This document shows, piece by piece, positions 23,056 to 30,691 of a stretch of 37,267 bases of DNA. Within the stretch, counting starts at the first letter, position 1; each line of letters begins with the position of its first letter. Source of the DNA: Hespellia sp. Its GTDB lineage: Bacteria > Bacillota > Clostridia > Lachnospirales > Lachnospiraceae. A program made the translations under genes and the position numbers. The notes beneath the pieces are model-generated. The model was not told the DNA's origin and did not search any database. It was given only the letters and a program-made list of their open reading frames with translations. The DNA is taken from contig JAQVCP010000025.1 of the NCBI GenBank assembly GCA_028689735.1, positions 1 through 37,267 on the forward strand. Reading direction: 5' to 3'.

Positions 23056-23964
23056 TTAATTATTCTGATATATTTCTCTTACTACTTTCTCAAGTTCTTT
23101 TGCTCCCTTTGAATGATATTCATTCGACGGATAACCAATTCCCAAGTTCAGGAACTGTCCTTCTTTTCCAATTCTTAAATATTCTATATTGTCATACCTC
23201 TCAGCACAGGACTGATAGGTGAAAGCCAGCCCAATCCCCTCTCTTGCCATGGATACAGCCATTGCAGCCGAAATATTTTCATTTTCGGAGTGATATTTCA
23301 TCTTTTTCTTTCGAAACATATCTCTTCCAAAACTTCCCAGAATTGTATCATATCCGCTTAGAACAAAATCGTACTGTACCGTATCTTCAAGCCCCACCCA
23401 GTAATTTGATGTTCCGTCTATGTGATGTGCATATTTCATTAGCGGATGATCTTTGTTCGCTACGATGAGTATCTCATCTGATTTTAGCTTTGAGACCTCA
23501 TTTTTCAATTTAACCGTTGGCATTGCAACTACTGCCAGATCAATCTGTCCATCCAGGAGAAGTTCTTCCAACCGCATACTATGCTGCTCCACAACTTCCA
23601 CTTTTACTTTTGGATATTTTTCATTAAAGCTTTTTAATATTTTAGGCAGTAATCTCAGACCGCGAAAAGAACTGATTCCAAATATGACCTTCCCCGCCGT
23701 CAGGTTCTCATTATCCCACAATTCATTTTTTGCCCGCTGGTATTCCAGAAGCATTTCCCTGGCATGATCGATAAAACATTCTCCGCTATAGGTTGTCCGA
23801 ATCCCTTTTGAAGTCCTCACAAACAGTTTTACTCCCAGTTCTGCCTCAAACTGCTGCAGAAACTGGCTGAGTGATGACTGCGCCATATACAATCGTTCTG
23901 CCGCTTTTGAGATGTTCTTTTCTTCTGCCAGAGTGATCAAATATACAAATTCCTTCATTTCCAT
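23056..23964 (-). CDS. LysR-type regulator of citrate-lyase-like locus 1
   Basis: The 302-residue activator has a winged helix-turn-helix at residues 1-60 (MKEFVYLITLAEEKNISKAAERLYMAQSSLSQFLQQFE, split) and a LysR substrate-binding domain (GKVIFGISSFRGLRLLPKIL, LLDGQIDLAVVAMP, AMAVSMAREGIGLAFTYQ). It lies between, and is divergent from, the DUF6282/transporter genes and upstream of the hydratase operon, the classic position for a pathway-specific LysR. AGGAGG is 11 nt before the first of two possible ATGs (23964, 23958). Three ATCGG-N5-CCGAT-like dyads in the window are candidate binding sites. The inducer is probably a pathway carboxylate. Confidence 0.92.
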   Translation of the reverse strand: MEMKEFVYLITLAEEKNISKAAERLYMAQSSLSQFLQQFEAELGVKLFVRTSKGIRTTYSGECFIDHAREMLLEYQRAKNELWDNENLTAGKVIFGISSFRGLRLLPKILKSFNEKYPKVKVEVVEQHSMRLEELLLDGQIDLAVVAMPTVKLKNEVSKLKSDEILIVANKDHPLMKYAHHIDGTSNYWVGLEDTVQYDFVLSGYDTILGSFGRDMFRKKKMKYHSENENISAAMAVSMAREGIGLAFTYQSCAERYDNIEYLRIGKEGQFLNLGIGYPSNEYHSKGAKELEKVVREIYQNN

Positions 23965-23980
23965 ATTACCAATATCCTCC

Positions 23981-24019
23981 TATCGTTTTTTCCGATACAT
24001 TCTATCGTTTTTTCTTCGT
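23981..24019. promoter_or_regulatory. LysR-type operator between lysR and the DUF6282 gene
   Basis: TATCGTTTTTTCCGATA (23981-23997) has the same 17-nt layout as the perfect dyad TATCGG-TTTTT-CCGATA at 26644-26660, with one base change. A degenerate second copy (TATCGTTTTTTCTTCG) starts at 24004. A -10-like TATAGA occurs at 24041-24046 for the plus-strand gene. This is a likely autoregulation and activation site. Confidence 0.5.
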
Positions 24020-24111
24020 TGCCCCGATATCTATTTTTATTATAGAATTTAATCAAAGATTTGGCAATCCTGAACAAAAATAAATTTCAAAAAAAGAAAG
24101 GAGTATCAAAT

Positions 24112-24975
24112 ATGAACAAAAAGATATTAGAAGGTGTCATTGATATGCATGTTCATTCCAATCCCGATGTACGTCATCGGGCCTATGACGATTTTGAGTT
24201 AATGGAGGCTGGGATTCGTGCCGGTGCGCGCGCTATCGTGATAAAAACTCATCAGGGAACAACTGTGGATCGCGCATATCTGTGCAACAGACATAACGAA
24301 TTGACACATCATGGCACGAATAATTTTACCATGTTCGGCGGAATCACCCTGAACCGGCAAATGGGAGGCATCAATCCTTCTGCCGTAGAAAGTTCCCTTA
24401 AACTAGGGGGGAAAGTCGTCTGGCTGCCCACACAATCTGCGAGAAATACATTTCAAAAAATGAATCAGCCGGCGTTCAATTGTGTGGATGTCATTCGTGA
24501 TGGAAAAATCATCCCCGAAATGAACGATGTGTTCCAGCTTATCAAAGACTATGATGTTGTTCTTGGTACGGCTCACATTTCTCCTGAAGAATGCTTTCGT
24601 GTTGTAGAAGCTGCCCGGGATGCCGGTGTTGATAAAATCGTCATCACACATCCGGAATGGTGGTTGGTGGGGATGAGTCTGGAAGACCAGGTCCGAATCG
24701 TAAAAGACTATGACGTCATTCTGGAACATTGCTTTGCCCAGCCAATGGGCGGGGGAACATACAAAAGTAATCTTCCGATGAATATAGAAGCGATCCGGGC
24801 ATGTGGCTATAAAAATGTGATGGTCTGCACGGATGGCGGGCAGGTAGAAAATCCATTTTGGGAAGATGCTCTTGCTCAATACATCCAATATCTTGCTGAC
24901 AATGGTGTGCCTGAACATGAAATATATCATATGACCCACACCATACAACAGAATCTCTTAAACCTAGATTCCTAG
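24112..24975 (+). CDS. DUF6282-like metal-dependent hydrolase
   Basis: The 287-residue protein has amidohydrolase-like TIM-barrel features: HxH in VIDMHVHSNPD (His13, His15), a Lys/His in VIKTHQGTT, His in GTAHISPEE, His in IVITHPEWW, and Asp in MVCTDGGQVENPFWED. These would form a mono- or dinuclear metal site. The match is to the DUF6282 group, which has no established reaction. By superfamily it may hydrolyse an amide, ester or lactone. AAAGGAG is 8 nt before the ATG. It is followed 18 bp later by a MatC-like dicarboxylate carrier and is divergent from LysR, so it probably acts on the substrate brought in for the hydratase/lyase pathway. Confidence 0.8.
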   Translation: MNKKILEGVIDMHVHSNPDVRHRAYDDFELMEAGIRAGARAIVIKTHQGTTVDRAYLCNRHNELTHHGTNNFTMFGGITLNRQMGGINPSAVESSLKLGGKVVWLPTQSARNTFQKMNQPAFNCVDVIRDGKIIPEMNDVFQLIKDYDVVLGTAHISPEECFRVVEAARDAGVDKIVITHPEWWLVGMSLEDQVRIVKDYDVILEHCFAQPMGGGTYKSNLPMNIEAIRACGYKNVMVCTDGGQVENPFWEDALAQYIQYLADNGVPEHEIYHMTHTIQQNLLNLDS

Positions 24976-24993
24976 TCTCACAAAGGAGAAAAT

Positions 24994-26288
24994 ATGCTTA
25001 GTTTTATTATTGTTGCAGCAATAGCGATTGCTGTTATTATCGGATATAAAACCAACTTCAACACAGGATTTTTTGCTATTATTTTTGCGTATCTGATTGG
25101 TGGTTTTGCCCTAGGATTATCACCAAAAGAAATTATCGGCGGATGGCCGGTCAGTACCATGTTTGTTATTTTTTCAGTATCTCTTTTTTACAATTTTGCA
25201 CTCGTGAATGGAACCCTGGAAAAAACAGCACGGTATCTTCTTTATGCTTTCCGCAGGTTTCCCGGGCTTCTTCCTTTCGCTCTTTACTTTGCAAGTGCGG
25301 GAATCGCAGCATTAGGTGCAGGTTTTTTCACTGTTATGGCTTTTATGGCTCCCTTACTCTGCTTATTTGTGATGAGGCCAAAATGAACAAGCTGACCGGT
25401 GCCGTTGCTATTAACTGTGGTGCACTCTCAGGCGCTAACTTTATGACGAGCGGAAGCGGCATTATCTTTCGTGGTCTGATGGATGAAGGCGGTTATTCAG
25501 ATACCTCGTTCCGTTACTCTGCGATTATTTTTATTGCAAGCGTGGTATTCTCTCTGCTTTTAATTTCTTTCTTCCGTTTCGTACCTAAAAGCAGCCGCAG
25601 CACAGTTCAAAATACTTCTGTGACCAGGCCAAAGCCTTATACCACTCTTCAAAAGAAAAATTTGTATCTCATGCTGATTATGATTTTAGTAGTCCTTATT
25701 TTTCCGGTATTACATATTGTGGCTCCTGATGTTGAAATCATCACATTTATTAACAGTAAAATGGATGTAGGTCTTGTTGCGATTGTTTTTTCTGCTATTG
25801 CATTATTTATGAAGCTGGCACCTCAGAAGGATGTGCTCGCGAAAGTACCATGGAACACGATTATTATGATCTGCGGCGTCGGAATGCTGATTAATGTCGC
25901 AATCATCGCCGGTACCATTGATTTACTTGCCACTTGGGCCGGAAGCAGTCTTCCACTTTGGCTTGTTCCAATTGCATTTAGTATTGTCGGTGCTATCATG
26001 AGCTTTTTCTCAAGTACATTAGGTGTGGTCTGCCCGGCACTCTTTCCTCTGGTTCCTGCACTGGCGGCCACTACGGGCATCCATCCTCTCGTCCTGTTCT
26101 CGTGCATTGTAATAGGTGCTCAGAGTTCAGCTATTTCCCCATTTTCTTCCGGTGGAAGTCTGATTATGGGGTCTTGTTCGACCGAGGAAGAAAGGACACA
26201 TATGTTTCCTAAGCTGTTGTTTCAAGCGGTACCGATCAGCATTATTTTTTCTACTGTTTTTAACATACTGCTCTCTTTTATTCTGTAA
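24994..26288 (+). pseudogene. MatC/SLC13-like dicarboxylate carrier, split by a frameshift
   Basis: Together the two frames encode a ~430-residue polytopic carrier of the MatC-N/SLC13 type, expected to import a dicarboxylate. The first frame (24994-25386) covers about 130 residues (FNTGFFAIIFAYLIGGFALG, FALVNGTLEKTARYLLYAF, ALGAGFFTVMAFMAPL). The second continues to 26288 (GALSGANFMTSGSGIIFRGL, AISPFSSGGSLIMGS). The frames join naturally as MAP then LTLLICDEAKMNK, so a single base appears lost near 25351-25356. However, the first frame stops in an ATGA overlap with an ATG at 25383, so translation of two separate halves is conceivable. AAAGGAG precedes the start at 24994. It may be a sequencing error, a phase-variable gene or a genuine break. 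Confidence 0.75.
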
Positions 26289-26300
26289 ACATTTTCTTTA

Positions 26301-26356
26301 GATAAAAAGAAGCCATGAAACAAGATTTAAGTTCTTTCTTGTCTCATGGCTTCTTC
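26301..26356 (-). terminator. Rho-independent terminator of the 53-codon gene
   Basis: A long near-perfect hairpin: GAAGCCATGAAACAAG (26310-26325) pairs with CTTGTCTCATGGCTTC (26338-26353) with one mismatch. On the minus strand it is followed by TTTTTATC. The plus side lacks a T-tract, so it mainly serves the minus-strand small gene at 26386-26547, though it may also end the carrier transcript. Confidence 0.75.
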
Positions 26357-26385
26357 TGATATGAATCCTTTATTTTACATAATAT

Positions 26386-26547
26386 CTATGCCTGTTCTAT
26401 ATAATCATCGACCATCTCAAATAAATCATTCATTCTTTTTCTATCTGTAGATTCTGCATCTTTATCTTTTTCCGATATTACAGACATTGAGTTCAGCACG
26501 TATTCACCCCAAAAATGTGTTTGTACAGTATTCTGAAGACTTCTCAT
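26386..26547 (-). CDS. Small 53-residue protein in the LysR regulon
   Basis: A short gene (MRSLQNTVQTHFWGEYVLN near the N-terminus, RKRMNDLFEMVDDYIEQA at the end), soluble-looking and acidic. It has a strong ribosome binding site (GGGAGG, 6 nt before the ATG), its own promoter and operator (26594-26660), and a dedicated terminator immediately downstream. No family is recognised. Its promoter shares a composite element of about 40 bp with the hydratase-cit operon promoter, so it is probably expressed with that pathway. It could be a small regulatory or accessory subunit, for example of the carrier or lyase; that is inference. Confidence 0.65.
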   Translation of the reverse strand: MRSLQNTVQTHFWGEYVLNSMSVISEKDKDAESTDRKRMNDLFEMVDDYIEQA

Positions 26548-26593
26548 TTTATACCTCCCATTCGTGAAATATTTTAATTTTCTTTACATTATC

Positions 26594-26660
26594 AATATAT
26601 CACTCCATGGTAATCGTTTCAAATATGCATAACCATACCATTCTATCGGTTTTTCCGATA
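26594..26660 (-). promoter_or_regulatory. LysR-type promoter/operator of the 53-codon gene
   Basis: Minus-strand promoter: -35 TTGAAA (26622-26617), 17-bp spacer, -10 TATATT (26599-26594). The element at 26619-26660 contains TCAAATATGCA, AACCATACCA and the perfect dyad TATCGG-TTTTT-CCGATA (26644-26660), aligned without gaps to the hydratase promoter element at 22971-23010. Confidence 0.65.
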
Positions 26661-26717
26661 CTGATTCAAATCACACTCCACTTGGTGATCTCGCTTTGCA
26701 TTTTTTCAAGTTCATCC

Positions 26718-26753
26718 TAGAAAAGGGGCATGCCGCTAACGCGACAGCCCCTT
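26718..26753 (-). terminator. Terminator-like hairpin downstream of the citrate carrier
   Basis: On the minus strand, AAGGGGC (26753-26747) pairs with GCCCCTT (26729-26723) across a 17-nt loop, followed by TTCTAGG. It lies about 160 bp after the carrier stop. The weak T-run makes the call moderate. The rest of the gap between 26761 and 26914 shows no gene or recognisable site. Confidence 0.5.
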
Positions 26754-26914
26754 ACTTACTTTATGTCCCACCTTTTGTATGATGCTCGCCACAGGCATAT
26801 AAGCAGATATTTCGAAAGATTTAAAACAATATTTTGGCAAACTTTAATTTTAGTTTTTCTATCTACGTTACTTTGGTTCTGCTTTCATACATCCAATGGG
26901 GTGAATTAGGAAGC

Positions 26915-28246
26915 TTAGAGCTTCAAAACTCCGAACATAAGACCTGCCAGCAGACAAATGATGCTGACTCCCCATACCCAGAAGAACGATGCTTTGATAT
27001 GGTCTTTGATTTCCACACCTGCAAGCCCGACTCCAAGGAATGTTGCCGGTACGACCGGACTGATGAATGTTGCACAGTTTCTGCATACCACCATGGCAAT
27101 TGCGGTCTGCATCGGGTCCACGCCGAATTTATCCCCAACACCCATAAGTACCGGTAACAGTCCATAGAAGTATGAATCCGTACAGAATGCCAGTGTAAGT
27201 GGTACAGAGATCACACCAATAATCAACGGAAGGAATGGCCCCATTGCCTGCGGAATACATCCGGCAAGGATATTCGCCATATGGTCCATGATTCCCGAAT
27301 CCTCCATCACGCCGAGGAACACGCCTGCTGCAAATAATGTTGATGCCATCATCATAGCCGGGCCGGAATGTGATTTGATAATCTTATTCTGTAATTTGGA
27401 ACCATTATAATTTACAAATAAAGCAATTGCACAGCCGATCATGAAAATCAAATAGCTTGGAAGTGGTAAGAAGATCAAGCATACGATTACAGCCAGGGTC
27501 AGGATGATATTAAAGACAAAGAGCTGCGGTCTTGCTAATTCTTTCTCTTCCTCTGCCTCTTTTGCTTCCTCCGCCGTAAGTTCATGCGTTTCTCCGTCCG
27601 GCATTCCTGCTCCACGCTTTTTCTCAACAACACCCCAGAAAACTGCAGTTGCAAGAGCAATCACTATACCAACTGCCTGCATTGGCATTAATTTTGCCCA
27701 GAGCACATTTGCTTCTACTCCTAATACAGATGCTGCACGCATGGTAGGTCCGCCCCACGGCATCAGGTTCATAACGCCCATAGCGGTCACACAGATCAGA
27801 AGAAGTGTCGTCGGCCGCATCTTCATCTTTTTGTAGATTGGAAGCATCGCCGGAATCGTGATCAGGAATGTAGAAGCTCCGCCGCCATCTAAATGGCCGA
27901 TCATTGCGATAATACAGGTCATGATCGTAACACCTACCACGCTGTTGCCGACACGTTTTACCAATGCACTGATGATCCGGTCGAACATGCCAACATCTGT
28001 CATGATTCCGAAAAACAGGACTGAAAAAAGAAATAGGCATGCGGTCGGGGATGTTCCCGCCACACCGCTTTCAATAAATTCTCCGATTTCGGAGATGGAA
28101 TAGGTCCCTGTCGCAACTAAGATGATTGCGCTCACGGTTGAAACTGAGATAAAAGCCAATGCCGGTACTGTTACGTTTTTCAGTAACAGAATAATAATCA
28201 TAAGAATGGTTGCGAACCCCAGCACTGCAAGTAATGTCTCGTTCAT
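26915..28246 (-). CDS. CitMHS-family citrate transporter
   Basis: The 443-residue membrane carrier has about 11-12 helices and clear CitMHS features: an N-terminal hydrophobic pair (FATILMIIILLLKN, LAFISVSTVSAIILVAT), the conserved LFFGIMTDVGMFDRII, GHLDGGGASTFLITIPAMLPIYKKM and NLMPWGGPTMRAASVLG, and a cytoplasmic charged loop (ELTAEEAKEAEEEKELARP). Known members take up citrate complexed with divalent metal (Mg2+ or Ca2+) in symport with H+. AAGGAGG is 9 nt before the ATG. It lies between the kinase of the adjacent two-component system and its own terminator, and probably feeds citrate lyase locus 2. Periodic CTTA(A/C) boxes lie in its promoter. Confidence 0.92.
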   Translation of the reverse strand: MNETLLAVLGFATILMIIILLLKNVTVPALAFISVSTVSAIILVATGTYSISEIGEFIESGVAGTSPTACLFLFSVLFFGIMTDVGMFDRIISALVKRVGNSVVGVTIMTCIIAMIGHLDGGGASTFLITIPAMLPIYKKMKMRPTTLLLICVTAMGVMNLMPWGGPTMRAASVLGVEANVLWAKLMPMQAVGIVIALATAVFWGVVEKKRGAGMPDGETHELTAEEAKEAEEEKELARPQLFVFNIILTLAVIVCLIFLPLPSYLIFMIGCAIALFVNYNGSKLQNKIIKSHSGPAMMMASTLFAAGVFLGVMEDSGIMDHMANILAGCIPQAMGPFLPLIIGVISVPLTLAFCTDSYFYGLLPVLMGVGDKFGVDPMQTAIAMVVCRNCATFISPVVPATFLGVGLAGVEIKDHIKASFFWVWGVSIICLLAGLMFGVLKL

Positions 28247-28277
28247 AATAAGTTCCTCCTTGTTATTTTATAAACTT

Positions 28278-28342
28278 ATTATATTTTGACAATCTTACAT
28301 GCTCACATTCTAAAACTTACACTCTATTAAGAAACTGCTTAA
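28278..28342 (-). promoter_or_regulatory. Citrate carrier promoter with 22-bp-spaced CTTA(A/C) boxes
   Basis: A -10 TATAAT (28283-28278, minus strand) has no -35 match at the right distance, as expected for an activator-dependent promoter. CTTAC occurs at 28294-28298 and 28316-28320 and CTTAA at 28338-28342, each exactly 22 bp apart (two helical turns). Similar boxes precede citD of locus 2. They are candidate sites for the OmpR-family regulator at 30692-31378. Confidence 0.5.
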
Positions 28343-28350
28343 AATCCGTT

Positions 28351-28378
28351 AAGAAAAGAACGCCATATTACATGGCGT
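28351..28378 (-). terminator. Terminator overlapping the histidine kinase stop codon
   Basis: On the minus strand, ACGCCAT / ATGGCGT (28378-28372 and 28366-28360) forms a 7-bp stem with the kinase TAA stop in its loop, followed by TCTTTTCTT. This efficiently separates the kinase gene from the citrate carrier gene. Confidence 0.7.
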
Positions 28379-30560
28379 CCTCTTCATTCAATGCTCTTAT
28401 CTTTTCCAGAATGCTTGCAGCCGATACCGGTTTCTCTACATATGCATCAATGCTGTTCTGCTGTATTGCTTCAATTACTTCCTTTTTCACCTGATCCACC
28501 ATAAGGATCCGGATCATATCCGGATATTGATTCTGAATGGACATTGCAAAATTGATTCCGGAATAATTTTCTCCAAGGGTCTGGTCAATCAGAATGAACT
28601 GATACGTGAAATTCTCCAGAGCCTCTTTTGCTTCCCCTGGTGTTTCCGTCGCAGTAATTTCAATTTTAATACGCTCGAACTCTTTTCTCAAAAGTTCCAG
28701 GATTTTTTCATTATCATCCACGACCAGTACCCGCTTTGCACGGACTGTCGGGTGTTCTGCCTCGATCTGCTCCATTGGTCTATCTTCCTGTCCGGGCAGA
28801 TAGATGTAGAATGTGCTTCCCTCTGACAGTCGGCTCGTCACACAGATATACCCCTTGTGCGAATGAATGATCTGTTCTGCGACCGACAATCCCAGTCCGG
28901 TTCCCTTTCCGGTCTTTTTCGTCGTAAAGAATGGCGTGAAAATCTGTTCCATCGTCTCCTGGCTCATTCCGCTGCCATTATCGGATATGCGAATGCAGAT
29001 ATAAGAATTCCATTCATTTGCAAGTGTGATTTTGTGTCTGTCTTCAATTTGCTCCCGCTCTTCTACCGTACCGAAAATGGAGAGCTTTCCTTCCTGGTCT
29101 TTCCCGATTGCATGAAACGCATTGACACACAAGTTCAGAATCACCTGCTTCATCTGTGTCTCATTTCCTAAAAACCCTTCCCTGCTAAATTGTTCATCCA
29201 GATCAATATGAACATTTACAGGACAAACAGAATTTACCATCTTCATCGTTCGTTTCAGCAGCTTTTTCACAGAAATAAAGGAGAATACCGTCTCCATGTT
29301 CTTGCGGCTCAAAGAAGATATCTGTTGAATCACATCTTTTGCACGGTCGGATGCTTCAAAAATCTCATGTACATAATCATATTCTATGGACTCCTCCGGA
29401 AGCATGTCCAGCAGCATGTCCGCATAACCCATAATCGGGGTCAGCATATTGTTAAATTCATGCGCAATACCTCCCGTCATCGTCCCCATGATCTGCAGTC
29501 TCTGCTGGTGGGTGATGACCTCCTCGCTCTGTTTTGTCTCTTCCAGCACCTGATTCAGATCGCGCAGATATTCGATTTCTTCCTGATTCTTCTTTTTCTG
29601 AAATGCCAGATAGCTAAAAACTCCTAGAAAACATAAGATGACCAGAAAGAACCCGGAGAAAATCACTCCAATTTTCGTGAATCCCGCAAAAATCGGATTA
29701 TAGACTTCATCATAATCAATCACGGCCGACACGACCAGATAATCGTCCCCCACGTACGCCGGCGTATATGCCGAAATCTTTCGCACCTTCGGAAGACTGG
29801 GGTTCCCCCACCAGTAAGAATCATATTCCGCGACTCCGGTCTCTCCCGCCATCTGTTTTTCCGTCATCAGCTCCAGACTTTCCAGTTCATCTACCTGATA
29901 GAACGCTTCTCTTCCTTCAATGACATTCATCCCCCATTGTTCTTCCTCTGGGTGCATCACAATGACACCATTGGATGTTTTCACAACGACATAGCCATTG
30001 GTTCCGATTTTTATATTGGAAATAATATCGTCATAATATTTTCGGACGGAAACGTCAAGTTCCACCTGCATTCCGCTTTCTGTCTTTTTTGTAAAGACGA
30101 AATACAATCGGTTTTCTTTATCCATCTGCTCGCTGAATGTGATCCCGTTTCCCAGAGAACACATTTTGTAAGTATCCGTAAAATGATGCTTCTCCTGACC
30201 ATATATGATGTTTCCTTCTTTATCTCTCAGTGTGACTTCATCCACATATCCCTTTCTATTGACAAGATATTGACTGATCTCGAATTTCATATTGTCCGGA
30301 TTCTGCTGTTCTTCGCTGTATGCCGCACCACTGCAGAGCTGCTCCACATCCGCCGCATAGGTAGTGATCTCGTGCTCCAGGCTCGCAGCGATCGAATCCA
30401 CCGTGTTCGACATCTGCTCTTTTTGCATGTCCAGAATGGATTGGCTGTATTCACGCCACACCGACCAGACGGTAAAGCTGAGTCCCCCGAGCAGACAAAT
30501 GGCAAGCAAAATCCCCACATAGGTCCATATTCTTTTTTTAATTGTTTTCTTTTTTTTCAT
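28368..30560 (-). CDS. Cache-type hybrid histidine kinase with C-terminal receiver
   Basis: The 730-residue membrane sensor has TM1 at about residues 10-30 (IWTYVGILLAICLLGGLSF), a ~260-residue extracytoplasmic region with Cache-like features (YVVVKTSNGVIVMHPEEEQWG, AEYDSYWWGNPSLPKVRKIS), and TM2 near residues 295-318. A HisKA-type block follows (MTGGIAHEFNNMLTPIMGYADML, His in AHEFNN), then an HATPase_c domain (NLCVNAFHAIG, ISDNGSGMS, GKGTGLGLSVAEQII) and a receiver domain (VLVVDDNEKILELL, Asp in FILIDQTLG, Lys in YVEKPVS). The start at 30560 is chosen because AAAAGGA lies 8 nt upstream; a GTG at 30599 has no RBS. It is divergent from an OmpR-type regulator and next to the citrate carrier; external citrate or another carboxylate is the likely ligand. 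Cognate citrate sensors in enterobacteria (CitA) are a different type. Confidence 0.92.
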   Translation of the reverse strand: MKKKKTIKKRIWTYVGILLAICLLGGLSFTVWSVWREYSQSILDMQKEQMSNTVDSIAASLEHEITTYAADVEQLCSGAAYSEEQQNPDNMKFEISQYLVNRKGYVDEVTLRDKEGNIIYGQEKHHFTDTYKMCSLGNGITFSEQMDKENRLYFVFTKKTESGMQVELDVSVRKYYDDIISNIKIGTNGYVVVKTSNGVIVMHPEEEQWGMNVIEGREAFYQVDELESLELMTEKQMAGETGVAEYDSYWWGNPSLPKVRKISAYTPAYVGDDYLVVSAVIDYDEVYNPIFAGFTKIGVIFSGFFLVILCFLGVFSYLAFQKKKNQEEIEYLRDLNQVLEETKQSEEVITHQQRLQIMGTMTGGIAHEFNNMLTPIMGYADMLLDMLPEESIEYDYVHEIFEASDRAKDVIQQISSLSRKNMETVFSFISVKKLLKRTMKMVNSVCPVNVHIDLDEQFSREGFLGNETQMKQVILNLCVNAFHAIGKDQEGKLSIFGTVEEREQIEDRHKITLANEWNSYICIRISDNGSGMSQETMEQIFTPFFTTKKTGKGTGLGLSVAEQIIHSHKGYICVTSRLSEGSTFYIYLPGQEDRPMEQIEAEHPTVRAKRVLVVDDNEKILELLRKEFERIKIEITATETPGEAKEALENFTYQFILIDQTLGENYSGINFAMSIQNQYPDMIRILMVDQVKKEVIEAIQQNSIDAYVEKPVSAASILEKIRALNEEDAM

Positions 30561-30691
30561 ACCGAAAATCCTTTTGCTTTCATTTGACTCACTATCCACT
30601 TTATTATATAATATTCTATAATGTTTGTGAACAACGAAAAGGCGTGCTACGGGTTCTCTTTTGTACGCTATACAAATAAGAGGAATGAAAA

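Noticed and set aside
29937-30587. 216-residue plus-strand open frame opposite the hybrid kinase
   Set aside because: Antisense to the kinase sensor domain; His/Phe-rich translation typical of a shadow frame.
30601-30691. A strong -10/-35 pair for the response regulator gene in the kinase/regulator gap
   Set aside because: TATACA at 30669-30674 is too close to the start codon and lacks a -35; AT-rich TATAAT-like runs are ambiguous, so no promoter is claimed.
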